Assembly: GCF_028657195.3 (NCBI RefSeq)
Contig: NZ_JANCPR020000015.1
Location: 120,513-184,512 of the forward strand
Direction: 5' to 3'
DNA from: Streptomyces iconiensis
Lineage (GTDB): Bacteria; Actinomycetota; Actinomycetes; Streptomycetales; Streptomycetaceae
DNA length: 64,000 bases
A program made the position numbers and the translations under genes. Numbering within the stretch: position 1 is the first letter of the stretch; each line of letters begins with the position of its first letter. Below the pieces are notes generated by a model. It ran no database searches and had not been told where the DNA came from. It saw only the letters and a program-made list of their open reading frames with translations. Shown here piece after piece: positions 22,659 to 31,657 of this stretch.

Positions 22659-23245
22659 AGTCCCAGCTCCCGGCAGACCGGGTAGGCGGGGAGGAGGCCG
22701 GCGGCCCTGGCCTCGGCGAGCGTCGGCGCGGCGAGGTCCCGTTCGGACATTACCGGGTCGATGCCGTCGGGAAGGGGCAGCCCCAGCTCGGGATCGAGGA
22801 CGGAGAGGGCGAGTTCGTTCTCCGGAACGTAGGAGCTGGTGAGCATGTAGGACATGACCGTGTCGTCCTCCAGCGCGATGAAGGCGTGCCCGACGCCGAC
22901 AGGGAAGTACATGGCGCGGAAGCCGACCGGGTCGAGCAGCACGGAGTCCCACCGGCCGTACGTCGGGGAACCCACCCGGATGTCGACGACGATGTCGATG
23001 GCCGCGCCGTGCGCGCAGTAGACGTACTTGGCGGTGCCGGGCGGCGTCACGGTGAAGTGCACCCCGCGTACGACGCCACGGGCCGACCTGCTGTGGTTGG
23101 TCTGCGCCACCGGGAAGTGACGGCGCCCGACGGCCTTTTCGAAGGCCGCCTCCTGGAACGGTGAGACGAAGAGACCGCGTGCGTCGGGGAAGGTCCGCGG
23201 AGTGAACTCCACTGCTCCCTCGACGGCGAGTTCACGTATTTCCAT
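22655..23245 (-). CDS. dTDP-4-keto-6-deoxyhexose 5-epimerase (RmlC/EvaD-like)
   Basis: A 196-residue RmlC-type cupin. It shows RGLFVSPFQE, a histidine in RGVVRGVHFT, GAAIDIVVDIRVGSPTYG and a GVGHAF segment. It epimerises C5 (and possibly C3) of a 4-keto-6-deoxy sugar, giving the L-series. In the context of a 2,3-dehydratase and 3-aminotransferase it should act like EvaD (5-epimerase) on a 3-amino-2,3,6-trideoxy-4-keto intermediate. The gene overlaps the following membrane-protein gene by 4 bp and lies 48 bp after the aminotransferase. Confidence 0.93.
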   Translation of the reverse strand: MEIRELAVEGAVEFTPRTFPDARGLFVSPFQEAAFEKAVGRRHFPVAQTNHSRSARGVVRGVHFTVTPPGTAKYVYCAHGAAIDIVVDIRVGSPTYGRWDSVLLDPVGFRAMYFPVGVGHAFIALEDDTVMSYMLTSSYVPENELALSVLDPELGLPLPDGIDPVMSERDLAAPTLAEARAAGLLPAYPVCRELGL

Positions 23246-23293
23246 GGCTCCTCCTGAACGGGCCCGCTGTCGGAACGCAGAGGGCGGCCGGTG

Positions 23294-24403
23294 CTACAGC
23301 GCCGCGAGCACCTCGCGCAACGCGTCGATCACCCGGTCCTGCGTCCGCTCGGGCAGCGACGGGTACATGGGCAGCGAGAAGATCTCGTCGGCGAGCGACT
23401 CGGTCACCGGGAGCGGCCCGGTCCGGCCGGCGAGGTGGCTGAACCCGGTCATGGTGTGGACGGGCCAGGGATAGCTGATGTTCAGCTCGATGTCGTGGTC
23501 GTGGAGCGCCTTGAGTATCCGGTCCCGCATCGGGTGCCGCACCACGTACACGTAGTACACGTGGTCGTTGCCCGGTGCGACGGACGGCAGCACGAGGCCG
23601 GTGCCTGCGAGCCCGGCCGCATAGCGCTCGGCGACGGCACGCCGGGCGGCGATGTAGCCGTCGAGCCGGGTCAGTTTGCGCCGCAGGATCTCCGCTTGGA
23701 CGTCGTCGAGGCGGGCGTTGTGGCCCGGCGTCTCGACGACGAAGTAACGCTCCTCCATGCCGTAGTAACGCAGTCGGCGCATCCGCTGGGCGATGTCCTC
23801 GTCGCGGACGAGCATGCCGCCGCCGTCGCCGTAGGCGCCGAGCACCTTCGTCGGGTAGAAGGAGAAGGCCGCCGCGTCGCCGGTGGTGCCGGCCCGTACG
23901 CCGTTCCGGGTGGCACCGTGCGCCTGGGCGCAGTCCTCCAGCACGACCAGACCGTGCTCCCGGGCGAGGCTCCGCAGCGGCTCCAGGTCGACGCACTGGC
24001 CGTACAGGTGGACGGGCAGCAGACAGCGGGTGCGGTCCGTCAGCGCGGCGGCCACCTGTGTGGTGTCCATGAGATAGGTGTCGGGGTCGATGTCGACGAA
24101 GACCGGCGTGGCGCCCACCGCGTCGATGGCGACCACCGTCGGCGCCGCGGTGTTGGCGACGGTGACGACCTCGTCACCCGGGCCGACGCCGAGGGCCTGG
24201 AGCGCGAGCTTGACGGCGTTGGTGCCGTTGTCGACGCTCACGCAGTGCGGCATGCCGTGGTAGGCCGCGAACTCCTCCTCGAAGGCCCGCATGCTGCCGC
24301 CCAGGATGAGCCGCCCGGAGCTGAAGACCGTGTCGACGGCGTCGAGGATGTCCTCCCGTTCGGCCCCGTACTCCTCCAGGTAGTCCCAGACTCTGGTCGT
24401 CAT
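23294..24403 (-). CDS. NDP-3-keto-sugar aminotransferase (DegT/DnrJ/EryC1 family)
   Basis: A 369-residue PLP enzyme. The lysine of SFYPTKVLGAYGDGG is the expected Schiff-base residue; EDCAQAHGA supplies the conserved Asp/Gln/His cluster. The family transaminates keto groups on nucleotide sugars. Next to a 2,3-dehydratase and an N-methyltransferase the most likely reaction is amination at C3, as in EvaB or DnmJ, though C4 amination is possible. Its ATG overlaps the methyltransferase stop by 4 bp (ATGA), indicating coupled translation. Confidence 0.94.
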   Translation of the reverse strand: MTTRVWDYLEEYGAEREDILDAVDTVFSSGRLILGGSMRAFEEEFAAYHGMPHCVSVDNGTNAVKLALQALGVGPGDEVVTVANTAAPTVVAIDAVGATPVFVDIDPDTYLMDTTQVAAALTDRTRCLLPVHLYGQCVDLEPLRSLAREHGLVVLEDCAQAHGATRNGVRAGTTGDAAAFSFYPTKVLGAYGDGGGMLVRDEDIAQRMRRLRYYGMEERYFVVETPGHNARLDDVQAEILRRKLTRLDGYIAARRAVAERYAAGLAGTGLVLPSVAPGNDHVYYVYVVRHPMRDRILKALHDHDIELNISYPWPVHTMTGFSHLAGRTGPLPVTESLADEIFSLPMYPSLPERTQDRVIDALREVLAAL

Positions 24404-25125
24404 GGTCGCTGTGCTCCTTCCTTCACGCCGAGGAACAGGCCACGGCCGGCTTGAGCGCCTCCGATGTACTCGGTGCTGAACCCGGCGTCGCTCAGGGCCC
24501 GTTCGTACAGGGCCCGCGGGAACAGCTGGTGCACGTAGGACTCGACGAAGTGCCGGACGCCGCTCTCGGGTTCGGCGACGACGTAGTGCACCTCCATGCG
24601 CGAGGCGTCGCCCTCGCGGTGGGCGTGCGAGACGCGGGCGATCGTGCGGTGGTCGGGCATCAGGACGTCAGCGGCCACATAGCCCTCGGCGAAGGTCTCC
24701 GGGAACCACCAGGGTTCGACGACGACGACACCGCCGGGACGCAGGTGCCGTGCGAAGCACTGTGCCGTGGTGGCCAGTTCGGCGGCGCTCTGGTGGGCCA
24801 CCGACGCGAACATGCAGACCACGGCGTCGAACGTCCGGCCGAGGTCGAACCCGCGCATGTCGCCCTGGTGCAGCGGGGTTCCCGGCATCCTCTTCCGCGC
24901 GACGGACAGCATCGCCCCGGACAGTTCGAGGCCCTCGACGTGGGCGAACGCCTCCTTCAGGTAGCGCAGGTGCCCGCCGGTGCCGCAGGCGACATCGAGC
25001 AGTGAGGAGGCCCCGGGCAGTCGGCAGCGGATCTGTTCGGTCACCTGCTTGCTCTCCGCCGGGTAGTCCTTGCCGCGCAGTGTGTACACGTGGTCGTAGA
25101 TCTCGGCGAACTCCGGTCCGTACAC
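24400..25125 (-). CDS. SAM-dependent aminosugar N-methyltransferase
   Basis: About 241 residues, class I methyltransferase fold. Motif I is LLDVACGTGGHL, with GMDLS-like GLELSGAML next and HQGDMRGFDLG after it. The N-terminal YGPEFAEIYDHVY and the overall layout match DesVI/TylM1-type dTDP-3-amino-hexose N,N-dimethyltransferases. I start at the GTG at 25125, with GAGGGA 6 bp upstream. It follows the 4-ketoreductase by 10 bp and overlaps the aminotransferase start. Expected product is the dimethylamino sugar. Confidence 0.9.
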   Translation of the reverse strand: MYGPEFAEIYDHVYTLRGKDYPAESKQVTEQIRCRLPGASSLLDVACGTGGHLRYLKEAFAHVEGLELSGAMLSVARKRMPGTPLHQGDMRGFDLGRTFDAVVCMFASVAHQSAAELATTAQCFARHLRPGGVVVVEPWWFPETFAEGYVAADVLMPDHRTIARVSHAHREGDASRMEVHYVVAEPESGVRHFVESYVHQLFPRALYERALSDAGFSTEYIGGAQAGRGLFLGVKEGAQRP

Positions 25126-25135
25126 GGCTGTTCCC

Positions 25136-26155
25136 TCACTCTCCTCGGGCGTCGGCCAGGGCGGCGACGGTGCGCTCCAGCGCCGCGCGCAGCGGTACAC
25201 CGGGCCGCCAGCCCGTGATGGCCCGGTACGGGGAAGCGTCGATGGTCACGCTCCGGAAGTCCGTGGCCGGCGCACCCTCGGGCGGCTGGACGGAGACGAC
25301 AGGCACGGGCGGCTTCCCCTCCCGGGCGGCCACCAGTTCGGCCACGGTGCGGCACACGTCCCCGAGCGGATCTCCGCGGCCGGCGCCGAGCAGCCAGTGC
25401 CGGCCGGCGAGCGCGTCCGGGTGACCGAGCGCCGCGACGAACGCCCCGGCCACGTCCTCGACATGGACGAGGTCCCGGCGGACCGTCCCGTCGTGCCACA
25501 GGGTGAGCGATTCACCGGACAGCGCGCGGCGGACCATGAAGGCGACGAACCCGCGGTCGGCCGCCCGCGAGTCCGGCACATGGCCGAAGACGGTCGGCAG
25601 CCGCAGGCTCACGCCGCGCACCACGCCCCGCGCGCTGGCCTCCTTCAGCAGCCGTTCGGCGGCGAGCTTGTGCTGGTCGTAAGCGGTCGCGGGGTGGTCG
25701 GGCTCACTGCCGTCGATGGGGCGGTCCGGCGGCAGACCGATCTGGGAGGCGGCCCCCGCGTACACCACCAGCGGCGGCGGGCGCCCGGCACGGTCACCGC
25801 CCAGCGCCTCGCACAGGTTCTCCATCACGCCGACGTTGACCGCCCGGCTCGCCGGATCGCTCTCGGCCGCGCGCCAGCCACCGCTGTGCATGACGAGGTG
25901 GATCACCACGTCGGCACCGGCCACGGCCTCCGCCAGTTCGCCGGGCCTGGTGAGGTCGGCCCGCCGTATCTCGATACCGGCCGCGCCACCTCCCGCCGCT
26001 TCCGCGCCGGGCACGTGGCTGGGACGGCGTGCCACCGCCCGTAACCGGATGTCCTGGCGTGCCAGCGCCGCCGTGACGGCCGACCCGACGAAGCCCGAGG
26101 CTCCGAGCACGGCGACCGTGCGCCGCTTCCGCTGATCCCGCTGCTGGGACGTCAT
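25136..26155 (-). CDS. NDP-hexose 4-ketoreductase (EvaE-like)
   Basis: A 339-residue NAD(P)-binding SDR-type protein: GASGFVGSAV (19-28), VIHLVMHSGGW and the catalytic-type YDQHK. The family reduces the 4-keto group as a last step of dTDP-deoxysugar formation; EvaE, TylC4 and EryBIV are typical. The stereochemistry at C4 cannot be read from sequence. It contains an in-frame TTA codon (plus-strand 26042-26044). Its ATG overlaps the stop of the 2,3-dehydratase by 4 bp. Confidence 0.9.
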   Translation of the reverse strand: MTSQQRDQRKRRTVAVLGASGFVGSAVTAALARQDIRLRAVARRPSHVPGAEAAGGGAAGIEIRRADLTRPGELAEAVAGADVVIHLVMHSGGWRAAESDPASRAVNVGVMENLCEALGGDRAGRPPPLVVYAGAASQIGLPPDRPIDGSEPDHPATAYDQHKLAAERLLKEASARGVVRGVSLRLPTVFGHVPDSRAADRGFVAFMVRRALSGESLTLWHDGTVRRDLVHVEDVAGAFVAALGHPDALAGRHWLLGAGRGDPLGDVCRTVAELVAAREGKPPVPVVSVQPPEGAPATDFRSVTIDASPYRAITGWRPGVPLRAALERTVAALADARGE

Positions 26156-27549
26156 GCGCCGACTTCTCCTCGCTCGCGCCGGGGTGCCCGGTCAACCGGG
26201 TCCCGGAGCGCGTGCAGGCACGCCAGGAGGCTCCGCGCCTGCATGTTGACGTAGTGGCTGTGGCGCAGCAGCCCGGAGAGCTGGGCCGGCGTCAGCCAGC
26301 GGTAGTCGGGGTGGTCAGGCCGTGCGTCCGTCTCCACGACGAGGTGACGGCTGCGGGTGTGGAACAGCCGGCCGCCCTCGTCGGAGAGCGTGGTGTCGAA
26401 CAGCACCCGGTGCGGCTCGGCCGTCAGCACCTCGTCGAGGAACAGGGGGCGCGCGGCCGGCGGCAGCCCGTCGTAGTTGCCCGGCGTGCACTGCACGGTG
26501 GGGCCCAGCTCGACCACGTCCACGAAACCCGGCTCCACCCGCTGGTGGACCAGTACGTGCGGCGCCCCGTCGAACCGTGTGAGGAGGAAGGCGACAACCC
26601 CGGTCCCGTGGGCGGCGATCATCGGCTGGGCCCATGCGCCGACCTCCCGGCCGCACGCCTCCACCCGTACGCCGATCACGTCGAAGAAGCGCCCGCTCTC
26701 ATGGACCAGGGCGTCGGGCCCGCGCCGCCAGTGCCGGAGCCCGGTGAGCGGCAGCCGCTCGGTGCGCACCTCGGCCCAGCTGCGTGCCGCGGTGATCCAG
26801 CTCAGGGCCGCTTCGCTGGTGACGGGGCCGCACGGCGAGCTCTGCGGCGCGTACGGGCGCGGCTCGTGCACCGGGCCCGGCGGCGGGAAGCAGGCGAGCA
26901 CGCTGCGCGCGTCCATGCCGACCAGATCGTCGAACCTGAGCAGACCCCGCAGCTCGTCGAGCGACAGCCAGTGGAACCCCTCGGCCGGTTCGACGTCCTC
27001 CAGCACCTCGACGATCATGTTGCGGTTGCGCTTGCGCAGAAACCACGACGCCTGTTCTGACTGCCGTACGTCGGCGAGCACGCGGGTTCCGCCGGCGGTC
27101 GAGCGTGCGTCGACGTTCCGGAAGAAGTCGAGATACGGGACGTCTTTGCCCCGGTGCACTCCGGTGAAGTTGCTGCGCGTCGCCTGCACGGTCGGGGAAA
27201 TCTGGAGCCCGTTGATGTTCCCCGGCTCGGCCTTCGCCTGCACGAGGCAGTACGGAACACCGTCGAACCGCTTCACCAGAATTCCAAGAATTCCTGTTTC
27301 CGGCTGGTTGATTATGGGTTGGTCCCAGCACGGAACAGCACCACCGGAATGGTGTGTGCGGAGCCCCTCGACCGAGAAGAACCGGCCACTGGTGTGTGTC
27401 AGCGCCGCCGCTTCGGGCGCGCAGTCCCAGCCGCTCACGGAGGCCAACGGCACGCGCTCCACACAGGTGTAGATGTTCCTGCGCGCGGACTCGAACCATC
27501 GGCGGAAAGCAGCCGGAGCCTGCGGTTCCTCGGTGAGAAATTCCTTCAT
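26152..27549 (-). CDS. dTDP-4-keto-6-deoxyglucose 2,3-dehydratase (EvaA-like)
   Basis: About 465 residues in two tandem homologous halves, the hallmark of the NDP-hexose 2,3-dehydratase family (EvaA, SpnO, TylX3). The halves share PIINQPETG/PMIAAHGTG, LVQAKAEPGN/LVHQRVEPGF, SPTVQAT/GPTVQCT and the closing MDARSVLACF/MQARSLLACL. It removes water across C2-C3, opening the way to 2-deoxy-3-keto sugars. The ATG at 27549 has GAGAG upstream. It is the first gene of the leftward sugar operon. Confidence 0.95.
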   Translation of the reverse strand: MKEFLTEEPQAPAAFRRWFESARRNIYTCVERVPLASVSGWDCAPEAAALTHTSGRFFSVEGLRTHHSGGAVPCWDQPIINQPETGILGILVKRFDGVPYCLVQAKAEPGNINGLQISPTVQATRSNFTGVHRGKDVPYLDFFRNVDARSTAGGTRVLADVRQSEQASWFLRKRNRNMIVEVLEDVEPAEGFHWLSLDELRGLLRFDDLVGMDARSVLACFPPPGPVHEPRPYAPQSSPCGPVTSEAALSWITAARSWAEVRTERLPLTGLRHWRRGPDALVHESGRFFDVIGVRVEACGREVGAWAQPMIAAHGTGVVAFLLTRFDGAPHVLVHQRVEPGFVDVVELGPTVQCTPGNYDGLPPAARPLFLDEVLTAEPHRVLFDTTLSDEGGRLFHTRSRHLVVETDARPDHPDYRWLTPAQLSGLLRHSHYVNMQARSLLACLHALRDPVDRAPRRERGEVGA

Positions 27550-27797
27550 GAGCAACTCTCGGCTAGATCGGCATCGACCTTGCACTTTCAGCGGTTACTC
27601 ATTTTCGCCGAACCCGCCGCCTTTTGGCGTCTCCCAGATTGCTCTTACCGTGCTCCGTTTACTCAATTCGAAGAAGGCAGGACCCAGCTACCCGAACGCC
27701 TCGCGCGGGGCCACGGATACGCACACGGACAGGGGCACGGAGACACTCACCGGCACGGGCGCGGCGGAGGAAGACAGCCGTCGCACGCGCCGGCGGC
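27550..27797. promoter_or_regulatory. Promoter region of the leftward sugar operon
   Basis: This stretch is richer in A+T than the flanking genes. Two similar 11-bp elements, CGGTTACTCAT (27592-27602) and CGTTTACTCAA (27656-27666), lie 64 bp apart (about six helical turns) and could be sites for a regulator such as the adjacent TetR protein. No firm -35/-10 pair was found. Confidence 0.4.
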
Positions 27798-28430
27798 TCA
27801 GGCCGGCGGACCGATCAGATGGTGGCACTGCCCCTCGTACACCCACTGCTCCCACTCCTGCGGCGTCCAGCCGCGCTCGGTCACCAGCAGGTGGAACAGC
27901 TCAGGGCTCAGCAGCGCGTGCGAGATGTCGACGGCCCGCTCGACGTCGAGCCCCTTCGCGAGCGCGTCCTTGGCCTCCAGCGACTCCACGAAGCGACGCT
28001 GGACGACGGTGCGCTGACTCTTGTTCGCTTCCCACAGCTCGGCACCGTCCCCACTGGTGGCCGCGGCGTTGCGGAGCACTTCGAGCAGCGGGCCGACCCG
28101 CTCGAACACGAGCCGCGTCAGGTGCGCCTGGAGCCGCAACTGCCGCCGCGGGTCCTCCTCCTCCAGCGCCTCGACGACCTGGGGCCTGTCCAGGGTCGGC
28201 ACGGGGTCCTCGTCGCCCGCGATGTGAACGTCGATCAGTTCCTTGAGGATCTGCTGCTTGCTCCCGAACGAGAAGTAGATCGTCTGCACCGCGACCCCGG
28301 CCTCACGGGCGATGGACTCGATGGTCGTCGCTCCGTAACCGTGCTCGACGAACAGCTTCATCGCGGCGTCCAGCATCCTGTCGCGCGTCTGCTGCGCCTT
28401 CAGACGACGGCCGGGGGACTTCTGCACCAT
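27798..28430 (-). CDS. TetR-family regulator
   Basis: A 210-residue TetR repressor. The N-terminal helix-turn-helix covers about residues 12-60 (TRDRMLDAAMKLFVEHGYG, then ATTIESIAREAGV and QTIYFSFGSKQQIL). The variable C-terminal ligand domain gives no clue to its effector. It lies 248 bp upstream of, and on the same strand as, the sugar operon, and downstream of the adenylation-like gene. It may control either or itself. Confidence 0.92.
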   Translation of the reverse strand: MVQKSPGRRLKAQQTRDRMLDAAMKLFVEHGYGATTIESIAREAGVAVQTIYFSFGSKQQILKELIDVHIAGDEDPVPTLDRPQVVEALEEEDPRRQLRLQAHLTRLVFERVGPLLEVLRNAAATSGDGAELWEANKSQRTVVQRRFVESLEAKDALAKGLDVERAVDISHALLSPELFHLLVTERGWTPQEWEQWVYEGQCHHLIGPPA

Positions 28431-28600
28431 TCCTGATCACTTCCTCGTCACTGCTTCAGCGTCTGGGGCGCCACCGGATGGCGCGTTGGTGGAACTGGCA
28501 TGGGGGAGACCGTCCACTCCAGCAGGCCAGGCAAGTATGACTGCCCGGCCCCGCCGCTCGCGGAGGGGCCACACCCTCGCGGGCGGGGACCGGCGCGCGC

Positions 28601-29998
28601 TCACGGCCGGCTGCCGGCCGCCGCCACTCCCGTGATCTCCAGGGCCCCGTCAGGACGCTGGCGCCCCAGTCGCCCGGAGCGCAGAGCCGTACCGCCGTGC
28701 TGCGCGGACGACGTGGCCCACTGGGAACCCGGGATGCTGTCGAAGGGCAGCGCGGCACCCGTAGCGCAGATCTCCCCGGTCAGACCGGGTGACACCGCGC
28801 GCCCGTCCGCGTCGAGCACGCGCACCTGGGCACGCGGCACGGGCCGCCCGACAACCACCCCCACGCTCCGCTGCCGGTGCTCGGCCGACAGCTCGTGGGC
28901 GGTCCAGGGAACCGCTCCGCCCGACGGCGCGAACTCGGCACGCAGCCGCGTGGTCGGCAGCACCTCGAAGTGCAGGGCGGCGAGTTCCGGTGGGCACGGG
29001 CTGCCGATCAGTACGACCATGCGCGGCCTGACGGGGCGCTGCGTCCGCCGTATCGCCTCCAGGACCTGCCGGTACTCCCGGGTGTCGAGGACCGCCACAC
29101 CCGAGCCGGACGCGACCCGGGCACCGGCGATCCCCTCTCCCCCGGACGGGATGTGCAGCACGCCGCCGGACCGGAACGCCCACCACATCGCGGACAGCGC
29201 CGCCCTGCCGAGCGGAAGCGGGGAGGTCCAGACTCCGCAGGTGGCCCGCCCGGCCTGCTCGATCCTGGCGTCGAGTGCCAGGCCCCAGGCCCGGTGGTCC
29301 ACGAGCTGCCCACCGAACGCGGGCCCGTCCTCGGTGTTGACGAGCAGATACGCCGCGTCCGTCGGTTCGGAACGCGGCAGGGCCCGGTCGACCCGCAGCG
29401 CGGCGACCCTGCTCCAGGTCGTCCCGACGTCCATGACCAGACAGGCGGCACGGCCCACCCAGGGCGCCCGGGTCGATCTGCTGCACAGCACGGTCCGCGC
29501 GGCGCTGATCAGCGCGATGCGCCGCACCCTCGCCGCGTCGGCGCCGGGCTCGACCGGCACGCAGACCCCTCCCGCCTTCAGCACGGCGAGTTGGGCGAGC
29601 ACCGAGTGGGCGTGGTTGTCGCAGTGGACGACAACCGGGTCCCCCAGCTGCACCCCGCCCCTGACGAGCGCGGTCGCCAACTGCACGGCGCCCGCCTCCG
29701 CCTTGGCGTAGGTGAGGAGGTGGGCTCCGTCGTTCAGGGCCACACCGGCAGGCTTGCGCAGAGCGGCCCTGGTGAACATGCCGTCGAGCGTCGCCTTGCC
29801 CCGGACCGCCGGCTGAGGGCCGGCCGGCCCGCCCGTGCGCGGTGCCCCGCCCGCACCGCGGCCTGCGGCTGCGCGCGGTCCTTCACCTCCGGTACGGGAG
29901 CCGCCGGCGGGCCGCGCGGCGTCGCGGGCAGGCCGCCACGCTTCGCGCGTGGGCCGCGTGCCGCGCCCGTCCACGCCGACCTGATCAGTGAGTGCCAC
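28601..29998 (-). CDS. Degenerate adenylation-domain-like protein
   Basis: About 465 residues that align with the N-terminal part of AMP-forming acyl/aminoacyl ligases: an entry segment (RKPAGVALNDGAHLLTYAKA), LKAGGVCVPVEP, a GLTGEICATG region and a final GRLGRQRPDGALEITG. Key catalytic features are altered or missing. The ATP-binding P-loop (normally YTSGSTGxPKG) reads YLLVNTEDGPAFGG, the Asp of the TGD motif is absent (LRSGRLG), and the C-terminal subdomain with the catalytic lysine is not present. The first 70 or so residues are low-complexity. GTG at 29998 has AGGGGAAG 6 bp upstream. It is probably not an active ligase; it may bind an acyl or carrier partner, or be decaying. Confidence 0.8.
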   Translation of the reverse strand: MALTDQVGVDGRGTRPTREAWRPARDAARPAGGSRTGGEGPRAAAGRGAGGAPRTGGPAGPQPAVRGKATLDGMFTRAALRKPAGVALNDGAHLLTYAKAEAGAVQLATALVRGGVQLGDPVVVHCDNHAHSVLAQLAVLKAGGVCVPVEPGADAARVRRIALISAARTVLCSRSTRAPWVGRAACLVMDVGTTWSRVAALRVDRALPRSEPTDAAYLLVNTEDGPAFGGQLVDHRAWGLALDARIEQAGRATCGVWTSPLPLGRAALSAMWWAFRSGGVLHIPSGGEGIAGARVASGSGVAVLDTREYRQVLEAIRRTQRPVRPRMVVLIGSPCPPELAALHFEVLPTTRLRAEFAPSGGAVPWTAHELSAEHRQRSVGVVVGRPVPRAQVRVLDADGRAVSPGLTGEICATGAALPFDSIPGSQWATSSAQHGGTALRSGRLGRQRPDGALEITGVAAAGSRP

Positions 29999-30125
29999 GG
30001 CTTCCCCTGTCCTGGTGGGTAACAGCTGTCCTGGTGTGACAGCGAGCGCGGGCACGGGGCCGCCTCGACCGTCGGCTGACGAACCGGAAGTGCTGCGTCC
30101 CGGCCGCGGGCGAGGCCGGTGCGAG

Positions 30126-30165
30126 GAGTGGGGTCTCTTCCCCGCCCGGAGAAGAGACCCCACTC
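30126..30165 (-). terminator. Strong 15-bp hairpin at the end of the FAD epoxidase-like gene
   Basis: GAGTGGGGTCTCTTC pairs perfectly with GAAGAGACCCCACTC across a 10-base loop. It overlaps the stop codon of the gene at 30164 and precedes the adenylation-like gene. A good terminator candidate that would separate the two genes into different transcripts. Confidence 0.75.
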
Positions 30166-31543
30166 ATGAGGCTGGAGCGGTGCCGGGCACCGGCACCGCC
30201 GGTGAGAGGTCGGCCGGGGAACGCCGCGCGGCGAGCAGCGACCTGACGACCGTGTCCGGCCTGACGACCGAAGCGGGCTTGGCCAGCAGGTGCTGGACGT
30301 TGAGCATGACGCGGTGCGCGGGCACCGACACGTGACTCGCCTTCATGACCTGACGTACGTACGCGTTCATGAGGTCGGTGCCGAAACCCTTGGCACCCAC
30401 CGTTTCGGGGTACATGAAGTCGCTGCTCGTCGACATCTGCCACGGTGTCGCGATGACGCGCGCGGCCGACCGGTAGAACCGGCGTGCCATCGCGGAGCCC
30501 GCGTCGCCGTGCCGGTCCAGACAGCGCCGCAGCTCCACCGCTTCCAGGGTGGCCACGGTCATGCCCTGCCCGTACAGCGGGTTGAAGCTGCAGATGGCGT
30601 CGCCGATCGCCACGAACCCGTCGGGAACGGTCCGGAGGCGTTCGAACCAGCGCCGCCTGGCGGCCGGGTACAGGAACCGCTCCGCGTTCCCGTCGTCGAC
30701 CGGTTTGGTGCGCGCGAGCAGTTCCGCCACCACCGGGCTGCGCAGGCCCTCGGCGAACGCGGTGAACCCTTCGGGGTCCACCGGCGCGTGCGCCCGGTGC
30801 CAGCCGCCCAGCGTGATCATCCAGCGGTTCCCCTCGACGGCGAAGACCGCGGCGGCCCGCTTGTCGTGCGGCGGCACGGCGGACATCAGGTAGAGCAGGG
30901 CGTCCTCGTGCAGCTCGCCGCCCTCGCGGTGCATGATGCGGGTGGTGTACCCGACGTCGATCTTGACGGTGGTGGTCTCCGGCGCCGGGCAGTCGAGTTG
31001 CTCCAGCCAGCGGTCGGTGCGGCCGGCGCTGCGGCCCGTGGCGTCCACGACCAGCGAGGCACCGAGCCGGCTGCCGTCGTCCAGCTCCACGCCCAACACC
31101 CGTCCTGGCACGCCGAACAGCCCGCTGACGGCGGTACGGTCCCGGATCTCGACGTTGGGCAACGCGCTGACGCGGCGCCGGACCGCGTGTTCCAGGAAGG
31201 CCCGCGTGAGGCTGATCCCGAGTTGGCCGCTGCTGAAGCGGGTGCGCAGCGCGCCCATCTGATGGAACAGCAGGTCCTGGCCCGGGTCGAAGGGAACGGC
31301 GCCGTCGCCGATCAGCTCGTCCGTGAGACCGGGGAAGAGCTGCTCCAGCTTCTGGCGACCGCTGATGAGCAGGGCGTGGGCGTGCGGACTCTGCGGCACG
31401 CCTTTCCTGTTGTCCGGATTCCCGGGCAGGGTGTCCCTGTCCAGCACGGTCACTGTTCCGAATCTGCGGGCGAGAGTACGCGCGGCGACCAGTCCCCCGA
31501 TCGAGCCTCCGATAATGACTGCGTGTCCGCCGACCAGGCTCAC
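30164..31543 (-). CDS. FAD-dependent monooxygenase/epoxidase-like
   Basis: About 459 residues. It shows the FAD fingerprint IIGGSIGGLVAARTL, a GVPQSPHAHALL segment, DATGRS and GDAICSFNPLYGQGM (FAD pyrophosphate contact). GVPQSPHAH together with NPLYGQGM is typical of squalene-epoxidase-like and polyether-type (Lsd18/MonCI-like) flavin epoxidases as well as of related hydroxylases. The start is the GTG at 31543, with GGGGAGGG upstream. A role in epoxidising or hydroxylating the polyketide is inferred. A hairpin terminator sits on its stop codon. Confidence 0.82.
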   Translation of the reverse strand: MSLVGGHAVIIGGSIGGLVAARTLARRFGTVTVLDRDTLPGNPDNRKGVPQSPHAHALLISGRQKLEQLFPGLTDELIGDGAVPFDPGQDLLFHQMGALRTRFSSGQLGISLTRAFLEHAVRRRVSALPNVEIRDRTAVSGLFGVPGRVLGVELDDGSRLGASLVVDATGRSAGRTDRWLEQLDCPAPETTTVKIDVGYTTRIMHREGGELHEDALLYLMSAVPPHDKRAAAVFAVEGNRWMITLGGWHRAHAPVDPEGFTAFAEGLRSPVVAELLARTKPVDDGNAERFLYPAARRRWFERLRTVPDGFVAIGDAICSFNPLYGQGMTVATLEAVELRRCLDRHGDAGSAMARRFYRSAARVIATPWQMSTSSDFMYPETVGAKGFGTDLMNAYVRQVMKASHVSVPAHRVMLNVQHLLAKPASVVRPDTVVRSLLAARRSPADLSPAVPVPGTAPAS

Positions 31544-31657
31544 GGGCCCTCCCCAGAAAGACAGCAATTCCGATGCGGAAACCGCTGTTGAGTCATTCTT
31601 GGGGTGCGGGCCCAAAGGTGTCTTCTCCAGGATTGCTCAACCAGCTGACGTCTTCCT

